Below, piece by piece: positions 15,160 through 22,463 of a stretch of DNA of 64,000 nucleotides. The stretch is from Streptomyces griseoaurantiacus (lineage in GTDB: Bacteria > Actinomycetota > Actinomycetes > Streptomycetales > Streptomycetaceae). Location: positions 1 to 64,000 of the forward strand of contig BNBP01000023.1 of assembly GCA_014656015.1 (NCBI GenBank). The letters are read 5' to 3'. Numbering within the stretch: position 1 is the stretch's first letter; each line of letters starts with the position of its first letter. Made by a program: the position numbers and the translations under genes. Under the pieces are notes generated by a model. That model was not told the DNA's origin. It did not search any database and worked only from the letters and a program-made list of their open reading frames with translations.

Positions 15160-15624
15160 CTACACAGAGTGGTCCATCGCACCTCGCCCCACCTCGAACC
15201 ACAGCAGCTTTCCGGCACCCCGCCCCAGCAGGTCCCCACCGAGCGGCCAGCCGCCCCAGGCGTCGGCGTACCGCTGCACGAGGTACAGCCCGCGTCCGGT
15301 CTCACTGTCCGGCGGGACGAGGGGCACGCGCTCACCGGTCGGCCGGTCGAAAGGGGGCGGGATACGGGGACACGCGTCCCACAGCCCCACCCGCAGCCGT
15401 CCGTCCCCCAGCGCGGTCAGCCGCAGGGAGGACGGCCCCTTGCCGTGCAGATACGCGTTGGTGACCAGCTCGGACGTCAACAGCTCGACGGTGTCCAGCA
15501 CTTCGCGCATCCCGTGCCCGTGCAGCGCCGCCCGCACGGTCATACGTGCGACACGTGCGGCGCGCGGGTCATGCGGCAGCCGAAGGGCGTACACCCAGGT
15601 GTCGGGCAGGGCTACGGTGACCAT
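15160..15624 (-). CDS. Anti-sigma-like ATP-binding protein (HATPase)
   Basis: A 154-residue single-domain GHKL ATPase of the SpoIIAB/RsbW type widespread in Streptomyces. The N box reads VELLTSELVTNAYLHG, the G1 box LRVGLWDACP and the G2 box DSETGRGLYLVQRYADAWG. ATG at 15624 was chosen because GGAGG lies about ten bases before it; a longer frame to 15666 lacks this. It is transcribed away from the XRE/DUF5753 gene at 15849, the typical divergent layout of WhiJ-like loci, where the ATPase, the XRE regulator and a DUF397 partner are thought to act together in developmental control. Kinase or partner-switch activity is not shown by the sequence. Confidence 0.82.
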   Translation of the reverse strand: MVTVALPDTWVYALRLPHDPRAARVARMTVRAALHGHGMREVLDTVELLTSELVTNAYLHGKGPSSLRLTALGDGRLRVGLWDACPRIPPPFDRPTGERVPLVPPDSETGRGLYLVQRYADAWGGWPLGGDLLGRGAGKLLWFEVGRGAMDHSV

Positions 15625-15848
15625 GAACGACAACTCCTCCGTGCAGGGGACTCGGACCGCGTTCACCCACCCGCTCCCGGCGGTGGCTCTGCCTGTCGGT
15701 GCGCTTCCGGCTCGGGGAGGCGGGGGGTTGGCGGCACGGAGAACGGTAGAGCAGATGGTTAGATGGCTCTAACCACATCGACTGGAAGCATCGAACCTTC
15801 ACTCGTGTGAGGGAGAAGAGCGGGCTGACGCAGCCGGAAGGAGATGCC

Positions 15849-16703
15849 GTGCCGCCCACCAGCAATCCCACGCTGAGGCAGCGCAGATTCGGCGCCGAGC
15901 TGCGCAAACTCCGTGAGCGGGCGGGCCTCACCGCCACCGGTGCCGCCGCACTGCTGGGCGTCAACCAGGCACGCGTGAGCATGATCGAGACCGGACGCAC
16001 CCCCATCAGCGCCGACAAGCTCCGCGCCATGGCACATGCCTACGACTGCTCCGACGAGTCGCTCGTCGAGTCGCTCGCCGCCATGACCGGCCGACGGACG
16101 CGCGGCTGGTGGGAGGAGTACCGCGACCACGTACCGGTGGCGCTGGTCGACCTCGCGGAACTGGAGCACCACGCCACCGGACTGCGCGTGGCGCTGACCA
16201 TCAACATCCCGGCGCTTCTGCAAACCGCCGACCACGCCCGTGCCCTGTTCCGGGGCGTCGTGCCGCCGATGCGGCAGTACGAGATCGAGCACCGCCTGAC
16301 CCACCGCATGAAGCGGCAGGCCATCCTGCACCGCGACGATCCGCCGCCCTACCGCGCGATCATCCACGAGGCCGCGCTGCGCATGGGCTTCGGAGGCCCA
16401 GAGGTCACCCGGGGCCAGCTCGAGCACCTTGCCGAGACGAGCGAACTGCCGCACGTCGACGTCCGAATCGTTCCCTTCGGCACGGACAGCTTCCCCACGA
16501 CGGGGCAGTCCTTCGACTACCTCGAGGGACCCGTCCCGCAACTGGACACCGTCCAGCTCGACTCGTGCCACGGGGCCTGCGAGTTCCTCGACGCCGAGGC
16601 CCAACTGGCGAAGTACCGCGCGGTACTCGACCACCTGGAATCCTGTGCGCTCACCCAGCCGCAGTCGCGCGACTTCCTGCACCGCATGGCCCAAGACATC
16701 TGA
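15849..16703 (+). CDS. XRE-family regulator with DUF5753 (WhiJ-like)
   Basis: Residues ~8-70 form a helix-turn-helix (FGAELRKLRERAGLTATGAA, then LLGVNQARVSMIETGRTP); residues ~95-280 are the DUF5753 domain with the typical LLQTADHARAL, HEAALRMGFGG and LPHVDVRIVPFG segments. Length 284. GTG at 15849 is preceded by GAAGGAG at five bases; an ATG upstream (at 15807) has no such site. The stop is 11 bases before a DUF397 gene. Proteins of this type (WhiJ, AbaA/BldB neighbourhoods) repress developmental or antibiotic genes and are relieved by their DUF397 partner; applied here by analogy. Confidence 0.85.
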   Translation: MPPTSNPTLRQRRFGAELRKLRERAGLTATGAAALLGVNQARVSMIETGRTPISADKLRAMAHAYDCSDESLVESLAAMTGRRTRGWWEEYRDHVPVALVDLAELEHHATGLRVALTINIPALLQTADHARALFRGVVPPMRQYEIEHRLTHRMKRQAILHRDDPPPYRAIIHEAALRMGFGGPEVTRGQLEHLAETSELPHVDVRIVPFGTDSFPTTGQSFDYLEGPVPQLDTVQLDSCHGACEFLDAEAQLAKYRAVLDHLESCALTQPQSRDFLHRMAQDI

Positions 16704-16714
16704 GAGGACCGGAC

Positions 16715-16888
16715 ATGCACGACATCGAGTGGCAGAAGTCCACCTACAGCGGCGACGGATCCAACTGCGTCCACGTCGCCGCGATGGCTCCCGACACCAT
16801 CCTCCTCCGCGAGAGCGACGAACCCGAGGACCACGTCCTCACCACCGCCCCGTCCGCCCTGCGGCAGCTCATACGGTCCCTGAAGTGA
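16715..16888 (+). CDS. DUF397 protein, copy 1
   Basis: A 57-residue DUF397 protein with the family core WQKSTYSGDGSNCVHVAA and the C-terminal LRQLIRSLK. ATG at 16715 follows GAGAGGACC. It is the usual small partner of the XRE/DUF5753 regulator directly upstream. Its last 40-odd residues are identical to those of the second DUF397 gene at 17005, and the DNA is identical over 120 bases, which points to a recent duplication or gene conversion. Confidence 0.85.
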   Translation: MHDIEWQKSTYSGDGSNCVHVAAMAPDTILLRESDEPEDHVLTTAPSALRQLIRSLK

Positions 16889-17169
16889 GGCCGTCCGCCA
16901 GGAACACAGCTCGACACGGGGTGCTTGGACGCCTACCAGCCGACTGCGTCGCCTCGCGCGACCTCATCCACCGCCTGACCCGAGAGACCTGAGAAGGGGC
17001 GACCGTGCACCAGCTCTCCTGGCAGAAGTCCACGTACAGCGGAGACAGCTCCAACTGCGTCCACGTCGCCGCGATGGCTCCCGACACCATCCTCCTCCGC
17101 GAGAGCGACGAACCCGAGGACCACGTCCTCACCACCGCCCCGTCCGCCCTGCGGCAGCTCATACGGTCC
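16760..17169 (+). repeat. 120 bp perfect direct repeat in the two DUF397 genes
   Basis: Bases 16760-16879 and 17050-17169 are identical (offset 290). The 5' parts of the two genes differ at several positions, so identity begins abruptly within codon 16 and ends ten bases before the stop codon region. The pattern suits gene conversion or a partly diverged tandem duplication. Confidence 0.92.
16933..16992 (+). pseudogene. Remnant of an XRE/DUF5753 gene 3' end
   Basis: The 20 codons up to the TGA at 16990-16992 read ...SRDLIHRLTRET, matching in register the C terminus of the intact XRE protein (...SRDFLHRMAQDI). The remnant stands 12 bases before the second DUF397 gene, the same spacing as between the intact XRE gene and the first DUF397 gene. 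It therefore looks like what is left of a duplicated XRE-DUF397 unit after loss of most of the XRE gene. Confidence 0.65.
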
Positions 17170-17178
17170 TTGAAGTAG
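17005..17178 (+). CDS. DUF397 protein, copy 2
   Basis: A 57-residue DUF397 protein starting at GTG 17005, with GAAGGGG eight bases upstream. It differs from copy 1 mainly in the first 15 residues (HQLSW against HDIEW, and one residue near position 15). Its last 20 bases overlap the stop end of the saccharopine dehydrogenase-like gene on the other strand, so the two genes converge. Because the longest preserved part is the C terminus, both copies could serve the same XRE partner or compete for it. Confidence 0.8.
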   Translation: MHQLSWQKSTYSGDSSNCVHVAAMAPDTILLRESDEPEDHVLTTAPSALRQLIRSLK

Positions 17179-18352
17179 CGCCGCCCTCCACGAACCGTCC
17201 CCCCACCGCCTCCGCGAGTCCCGGGCCGAAGAGGGTGGCCGGGGTGTGGGCGCCCGGGGGTGTGCCGCCCTGGGAGAGGCGGGCGGCGACCTCCGCCGCG
17301 ATCGTGGTCGTGAAGTCCATGCCGTCGGCCGCGCGGAGCCAGACCTCGTGGGTGGTGCCGTCGGGCCAGGTGGCGTGGGCGCGGGCCCAGGAGTGGGCGC
17401 GGGCCGGGGGTTTCGGCTTGACCTCGACCCGGGCGAGCCGGCGCTTGGCCGCGTTGCCGATGGCGGGGCGGGCGAGGACGGCGGCCAGGAGGGGGAGCAG
17501 GGCGCGGATCGCGCGGCCGCTCGGCACCTCGCTGTTGCCCGCCGTCACGTACGGCGCCCCGGTGGCGTGGTGGGCGGCCTCGAGGTCGCCGGTCGGCACG
17601 GCCAGGGTCCTGGCGGTGCTGCCGTCCGGCAGGGTGAGCGTCTCGACGCCGCCGCCGAGCCGGACGCGGACCAGTCGCCCGGCCTCGTAGCGGCGGCCGC
17701 CGATCGCGAAGCCGTCGACCAGGCTCGCCGCGAGCGCCGGGCCCAGCACGCCCGGTTCGCTCTCGACGCTGGGCAGGGCGTCCACCCGTACCCGTTCCGG
17801 CGTCGGCCGGCCCTCGCGCACCTTGCGTGCGGCGCTCTCGGTGGCGCAGACGCCGAAACCGGCGCCGGGGACCAGGGTGCTCCCCTGCGCGAGCGCCTCC
17901 TCGTGCAGGTCGAGGACCTGGCGGATCGAGGTGAGTTCGTTGGAGAGGTCGAGGTAGTGGGTGCCGGGCGGGCAGGCGCGGATCAGCGGCACCGCGGTGG
18001 AGGTGAAGGGGCCGATCGTGTTGACGACGACGGCGGGTGCGCCGGCGGCGGCGTCCTCCGCCAGTCGCCGCGCGGCCTCCTCGGGCGTGGCGGCCACGAC
18101 GGTGCGCGCGTCGCCGTCCACTCCTCCCGCTTCTCCCGCCACTTCGCGCAGCCGGGTCGCGTCACGACCCACCAGGACCGGCGGGAGGCCCCGCGCCGCG
18201 AGGAGCGCGGCGATCCGGCGGCCGGTGCGGCCGGTGGCGCCGAAGATCCAGATGCCGCCGTTCCCGGGGCGCGCACCCGCGTCCGCCGCGGTGTCCGGGC
18301 CCGCTTCCGCCCCGGTTTCCGTACCGGTGCCTGTCTTCTCCGACATTCCCAT
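17159..18352 (-). CDS. Saccharopine dehydrogenase-like NAD(P)-binding protein
   Basis: A 397-residue protein with a Rossmann fold at residues ~30-60 (IWIFGATGRTGRRIAALLA), then VVNTIGPFTSTAVPLIRACP and YLDLSNELTSIRQVLDLHEE, typical of the trans-acting enoyl-reductase/saccharopine dehydrogenase NADP-binding family. The substrate is unknown. The C-terminal third (LPLLAAVLARPAIGNAAKRR) may be membrane-associated. ATG at 18352 (GAGGG six bases upstream) is preferred over the ATG six bases further in. The N terminus is low complexity (TGTGTETGAEAG). The stop codon lies inside the 120 bp repeat of the convergent DUF397 gene, so the last few residues (GGATSRTV) may have been altered by that event. 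Confidence 0.78.
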   Translation of the reverse strand: MGMSEKTGTGTETGAEAGPDTAADAGARPGNGGIWIFGATGRTGRRIAALLAARGLPPVLVGRDATRLREVAGEAGGVDGDARTVVAATPEEAARRLAEDAAAGAPAVVVNTIGPFTSTAVPLIRACPPGTHYLDLSNELTSIRQVLDLHEEALAQGSTLVPGAGFGVCATESAARKVREGRPTPERVRVDALPSVESEPGVLGPALAASLVDGFAIGGRRYEAGRLVRVRLGGGVETLTLPDGSTARTLAVPTGDLEAAHHATGAPYVTAGNSEVPSGRAIRALLPLLAAVLARPAIGNAAKRRLARVEVKPKPPARAHSWARAHATWPDGTTHEVWLRAADGMDFTTTIAAEVAARLSQGGTPPGAHTPATLFGPGLAEAVGGRFVEGGATSRTV

Positions 18353-18466
18353 CGCCGTCCCTCGCCGCTTCACCGCTGTCGCTGCCACTGTCGTCGCGAT
18401 CCAGCTTCGGGAAGGCTGTCGGCGGCGTCCAAGGCTTGTTTCGCACGGGCCGATACGGGGCGGGCA

Positions 18467-18517
18467 TCGCGGCAGGTCGGGACGGGAGCTGGGGGCTGCC
18501 GGGCCGACCTGCCGCGA
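18467..18517 (-). terminator. Hairpin after the mat-operon acyltransferase gene
   Basis: Perfect 14 bp inverted repeat (18467-18480 with 18504-18517), loop 23 bases, 30 bases past the stop at 18547 on the minus strand. Position fits the end of the three-gene mat operon. Confidence 0.65.
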
Positions 18518-18546
18518 CGTGTGCGGGGGTCGCGCGCGCCGTGCGG

Positions 18547-20199
18547 TCAGGCGCGGTGACCGGAGGGCGGGGAGCCGGCGGCCCTCGCCCGTCCCCTCTT
18601 CGCACCGTTCGGCCACAGCCTCGGCCTGCGCTTCGCCGCGAGGTCCTCCACCCAGCCGAAGGCGACGATCGCCAGCCCGAGCATGGGCCAGACCAGGACG
18701 AACGGCCAGTAGTCGTAGGAGGAGTCGAGCATCGACACCGCGCTGTCGCTCTGCACGAACGGCAGCTCGTAGAACTTGTCGATGATCGGGAACGTGAACG
18801 CGATGAGCAGGTTGTGCCAGAGGTAGATCGTGACCGCGCGGTTGTTGGACAGCGTCACGAGCTTGTCCCACTTGGCCAGCCTGCCCGGCAGCTCCTGCCA
18901 GGAGGGCGAGTACTGGAGCAGGACGGCGACGAACCCGAGCGACCAGGCCGCCTGCACGAACGGCATCTCGTCCAGGTTCCAGCCCTCGTCGCCGAGGTGC
19001 CCGGAGGCCCACCACAGGGCGAAGGCCATCACGAGGGCGGAGACCGAGACGACGGCGTAGCGGGGGATCTTCTTCAGCATGCCGTCGTGGTGCGCGAAAC
19101 CGAGCACCCAGCAGCTCCCGTAGACCGCGAAGTCGGACACCGCGTTGCCGGTCTCACCGGGGATGCTGACGATCCCGCCGTCGAGGAGCACGGTCAAGGC
19201 CAGCGGCGCGAGCAGCGTCGGCCACGGGAAGCGGCGGAAGGCCCACAGCAGCAGCGGGGAGGCGAGCACGAACCAGACGTAGGCGCGCAGGTACCACAGG
19301 GGTCCGGCCGCGTCGTCGGGCCAGGTGATGCCGAGCAGGCCGGCGCCCTCGGTGCCGAGTTCGGCGGGGTAGGGCGGGGCGCCGATCGGGACGATGTAGT
19401 TGAGCAGCCGCACCAGCCCGGCGAAGCCGCTGCCCAGATCGGGGTCCTTGGTGGGGTTCCAGCCGCCGCCGACGATCATCATCGTCAGCAGGACGGCACC
19501 GAACAGCCACATCGGGGGCAGCAGCCGGCGCAGCCGTCCCCGGATCACGCTGACCGGGGGCCGCTTGAGCGAGCGGGCCATCAGCGATCCGGCGAGGGCG
19601 AACATGACGCCCATGGAGGGGAACACGATCGTCAGCCACGTCCACCCGAAGATGTGGAAGGCGACGACGCGGACCAGGGCGACCGAGCGCAGCAGGTCGA
19701 GATAGCGGTCCCGGCCACCGGGCTTCTTCCCGGCGGACGAGACCGGCTCGGCCCCCGCCCGCCCCTTCGCCTGCGACGTCGCGGCCGTCCCCGGCCCCGT
19801 TTCCGGCCCCGCCGTCGCGGCCGAGCGCTGGGACGGGAAGCCGTCCGCGAGGGACGTGGGGGCGGTGGCGGGCAGTGGGTCCGTGGCGAGCGCGGGGTCC
19901 GTGGCCGGGTCGTACGTGGGTGGGTGCGGGTGCGTGGGTGGGGGCGGGGCCGGGGTGTCCGCCCACGTCTGCCGTTCGGCGGCCGAGGCACGCGTCCAGG
20001 AGTGCGGGCCGACGGCCGTGCCGGGAGCGGAGCCGAAGGCCGGAGCCGGACCCGGACCGGAGGCATGCCCCGGACCCGTACCGGATGCCGGGCCCGAGGC
20101 CCCGGAACCCCTCGGGCCCCAGTCCCCCGCGCCGTTCCCCGCGCCGCCCTGCCCGTACGCGCCCGCGCCGGACGCGCCCCTGCCGTCCTGTGCCGTCAT
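18547..20199 (-). CDS. Membrane acyltransferase (AT-3 family), third gene of the mat operon
   Basis: A 550-residue protein. The first ~165 residues are a disordered Gly/Ala/Pro-rich cytoplasmic tail; then YLDLLRSVALVRVVAFHIFG, the acyltransferase-3 signature with its His, and about ten membrane segments (LTIVFPSMGVMFALAGSL, GPLWYLRAYVWFVLASPLLL, AVTIYLWHNLLIAFTFPII). The ATG overlaps the matB stop by four bases. IcaC in staphylococcal PNAG operons belongs to the same fold and modifies or exports the polymer, so a role in O-acylating or moving the MatAB glycan is a reasonable inference; a peptidoglycan- or teichoic-type acyltransferase is the alternative. Confidence 0.8.
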   Translation of the reverse strand: MTAQDGRGASGAGAYGQGGAGNGAGDWGPRGSGASGPASGTGPGHASGPGPAPAFGSAPGTAVGPHSWTRASAAERQTWADTPAPPPPTHPHPPTYDPATDPALATDPLPATAPTSLADGFPSQRSAATAGPETGPGTAATSQAKGRAGAEPVSSAGKKPGGRDRYLDLLRSVALVRVVAFHIFGWTWLTIVFPSMGVMFALAGSLMARSLKRPPVSVIRGRLRRLLPPMWLFGAVLLTMMIVGGGWNPTKDPDLGSGFAGLVRLLNYIVPIGAPPYPAELGTEGAGLLGITWPDDAAGPLWYLRAYVWFVLASPLLLWAFRRFPWPTLLAPLALTVLLDGGIVSIPGETGNAVSDFAVYGSCWVLGFAHHDGMLKKIPRYAVVSVSALVMAFALWWASGHLGDEGWNLDEMPFVQAAWSLGFVAVLLQYSPSWQELPGRLAKWDKLVTLSNNRAVTIYLWHNLLIAFTFPIIDKFYELPFVQSDSAVSMLDSSYDYWPFVLVWPMLGLAIVAFGWVEDLAAKRRPRLWPNGAKRGRARAAGSPPSGHRA

Positions 20200-22463
20200 C
20201 CGACGGGCCTCCGTTCGCTGCCGGCACCGCTGCCGCTGTAGTTGCCGCTGTCACTGCCGCCGCGTTCGCCCGCGCGCTGCTGCGGGATCACTCCCGGCGC
20301 CTCCACCACGCCCGTGCGCCGCAGCTTCTGCCAGCGGAGCCGGCCGCCGGTGAGGGCCGTGGCCCAGGAGCGGAGCAGCACCACGTACATCAGCTGCCGG
20401 TAGAGGAGCTGCTGCAGCGGGAGCGAGATCAGGTGCCGCATCTTCTCGCGGTCCAGCCGGAACGCGTACGCCGCGCAGACCGCCTGGATGCCGAGGACGC
20501 CGAGCCAGGCGAGGATCGTCTTCTGCGTGGGGCCGAAGAGCACCCCGTACAGCAGGAAGATGTCGATCAGGGGCGCGAGGAGCGGTGCCACCACCATGAA
20601 CAGGGAGACGAACGGCAGGCCGACGCGGCCGAAGCGACCGGAGGGTCCCTTGTCGAGGACCGCCCCGCGGTGCTTCCAGATCGCCTGCATCGTGCCGTAG
20701 GACCAGCGGTAGCGCTGCGACCAGAGCTGCTGCACGGACTCCGGGGCCTCGGTCCAGGCGCGGGCGTTCTCCGCGTAGACCACGCGCCAGCCGTCGCGGT
20801 GCAGGGCCATGGTCACGTCGGTGTCCTCGGCGAGCGTGTCGTCGCTCATGCCGCCGACCCGCTCCAGCGCGCTGCGCCGGAAGGCGCCGACCGCGCCGGG
20901 GATGGTGGGCATGCAGCCGAGGAGGTCGTACATCCGGCGGTCGAGGTTGAAGCCCATCACGTACTCGATGTGCTGCCAGGCCCCGATCATCGAGTCCTTG
21001 TTGCCGACCTTGGCGTTGCCGGCGACCGCGCCGACCTTCGGGTCGGCGAAGGGCTGCACCAGTTCGCGCACGGTGGACGGTTCGAAGACCGTGTCGCCGT
21101 CCATCATCACGATGATGTCGTACCGGGCGTTCGCCAGGCCCCGGTTGAGCGCGGCCGGCTTGCCCGCGTTGAGTTGCCGCACGACCCTCACACCGGGCAG
21201 GTCGAGGTCCTCGACGATGCGGGCGGTGCCGTCGCTGGAGCCGTCGTCGATGACGAGCACCTCGATGGGGTGGTCACTGGCGACGAGCGAACGCACCGTG
21301 TTCTCGATGCACTTGGCCTCGTTGTACGCGGGCACCAGCACGGTGACCGGTTCGGTGATGGGCCCGTCGGGGCCCCAGCGGAAGCCCTTGCGGCGCACCC
21401 GGCGGGCGTGCCTGCCGGAGAGCAGCAGCATCAGGGCGAAGCGGGCGAAGACCAGGAAGCCGACGACGGCGAGGCAGACGACCATCGCGCCGGTGATGCC
21501 GTCGGAGGCCTGGACGAGGAAGATCCACGCCCGGCCCTTCCACAGTTCGGTGCCGCCGACCGGGGTGTGCGCGCTGGGCGCGCCGAGAGCGGCGGTGAGG
21601 TTCTCGAACCGGTAGCCCTCGGCCTGCAGTTCGGGGAGGAAGCGGTCGAGGGCCTGCACGGTCTGGTGGCGGTCGCCGCCGGAGTCGTGCATGAGGACGA
21701 TGGCGCCCTCGCCGTTCTTCGGGGTGGCGTTCTTGATGATCTGGTCGACGCCCGGCTTCTGCCAGTCCTCGCTGTCGGTGTTGTTGACGACGGTGAGGTA
21801 GCCGCGTGAGCCGATGTACCGCGTCACCGGCCAGGACTTGTCGTCCATGGCGTCGGCGAAGGAGGAGTACGGCGGCCGGAACAGCGAGGTGCGGATGCCG
21901 GCGGCGCCCTCCAGGGCGAGCTGGTTCTGGGAGAGCTGCCAGTCGATGCCGCTGTGGGACTTGTAGGAGAGGTCGGGGTGGTTGAAGGTGTGCAGCCCGA
22001 TCTCGTGCCCCTCGGCGACGATGCGCCTGACCAGGTCGGGGTACTGCGAGGCCATGGTGCCGGTGATGAAGAAGACGCCGTGCGCGTGGTGCTTCTTCAT
22101 GACGTCGAGCACCTTCGGGGTCCACGTGGGGTCGGGACCGTCGTCGAAGGTGAGGACGAGCTTGTGCCGGGGCACGCTCAGCGTCGTCGCCTTGCCGTTG
22201 CGGGTGTCGATGACCGGGCCGCCGTCGAGGATCTCCTCCGGCACCTTGTCGGTGGCGGCCTCGGGGCGGACGCGGTAGTCGGCCAGGATCTCGCTGTGCA
22301 CATAGCCGCGCAGCAGCAGCATCGCCGTCATGGCGAGCAGCAGCGCGGCCGGCAGGAAGAAGCGCATCGGCAGCCGGACGCGGCGGGCGTCGATCTTCCT
22401 GGGGGCGGTCTGGGAGTGGGCGCCGCCCCCGGAGGAGCGGCGTCGGCTGGAGCGGCGGGCCAT
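20196..22463 (-). CDS. matB: Bifunctional polysaccharide deacetylase / glycosyltransferase 2
   Basis: A 755-residue fusion. A basic N terminus and one membrane segment (~residues 34-52) are followed by an extracytoplasmic NodB deacetylase with TFDDGPD, EIGLHTFNH, RPPYSS and LMHDSGGDR. After a second membrane segment comes a processive GT2 domain with VPAYNEAKCIENT, DDGSSDGT, the DxD in MMDGDTVFEP, and SQRYRWSYG (QxxRW), then several membrane segments. Synthase and deacetylase in one chain fit production of partly de-N-acetylated poly-beta-1,6-GlcNAc, the role reported for Streptomyces MatAB in hyphal aggregation. The start overlaps the matA stop by one base. Assignment by domain order and remembered synteny. 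Confidence 0.87.
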   Translation of the reverse strand: MARRSSRRRSSGGGAHSQTAPRKIDARRVRLPMRFFLPAALLLAMTAMLLLRGYVHSEILADYRVRPEAATDKVPEEILDGGPVIDTRNGKATTLSVPRHKLVLTFDDGPDPTWTPKVLDVMKKHHAHGVFFITGTMASQYPDLVRRIVAEGHEIGLHTFNHPDLSYKSHSGIDWQLSQNQLALEGAAGIRTSLFRPPYSSFADAMDDKSWPVTRYIGSRGYLTVVNNTDSEDWQKPGVDQIIKNATPKNGEGAIVLMHDSGGDRHQTVQALDRFLPELQAEGYRFENLTAALGAPSAHTPVGGTELWKGRAWIFLVQASDGITGAMVVCLAVVGFLVFARFALMLLLSGRHARRVRRKGFRWGPDGPITEPVTVLVPAYNEAKCIENTVRSLVASDHPIEVLVIDDGSSDGTARIVEDLDLPGVRVVRQLNAGKPAALNRGLANARYDIIVMMDGDTVFEPSTVRELVQPFADPKVGAVAGNAKVGNKDSMIGAWQHIEYVMGFNLDRRMYDLLGCMPTIPGAVGAFRRSALERVGGMSDDTLAEDTDVTMALHRDGWRVVYAENARAWTEAPESVQQLWSQRYRWSYGTMQAIWKHRGAVLDKGPSGRFGRVGLPFVSLFMVVAPLLAPLIDIFLLYGVLFGPTQKTILAWLGVLGIQAVCAAYAFRLDREKMRHLISLPLQQLLYRQLMYVVLLRSWATALTGGRLRWQKLRRTGVVEAPGVIPQQRAGERGGSDSGNYSGSGAGSERRPVG

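Noticed and set aside
15160-15762. Plus-strand frame over the first ATPase gene
   Set aside because: Antisense shadow; the minus-strand frame has all GHKL boxes.
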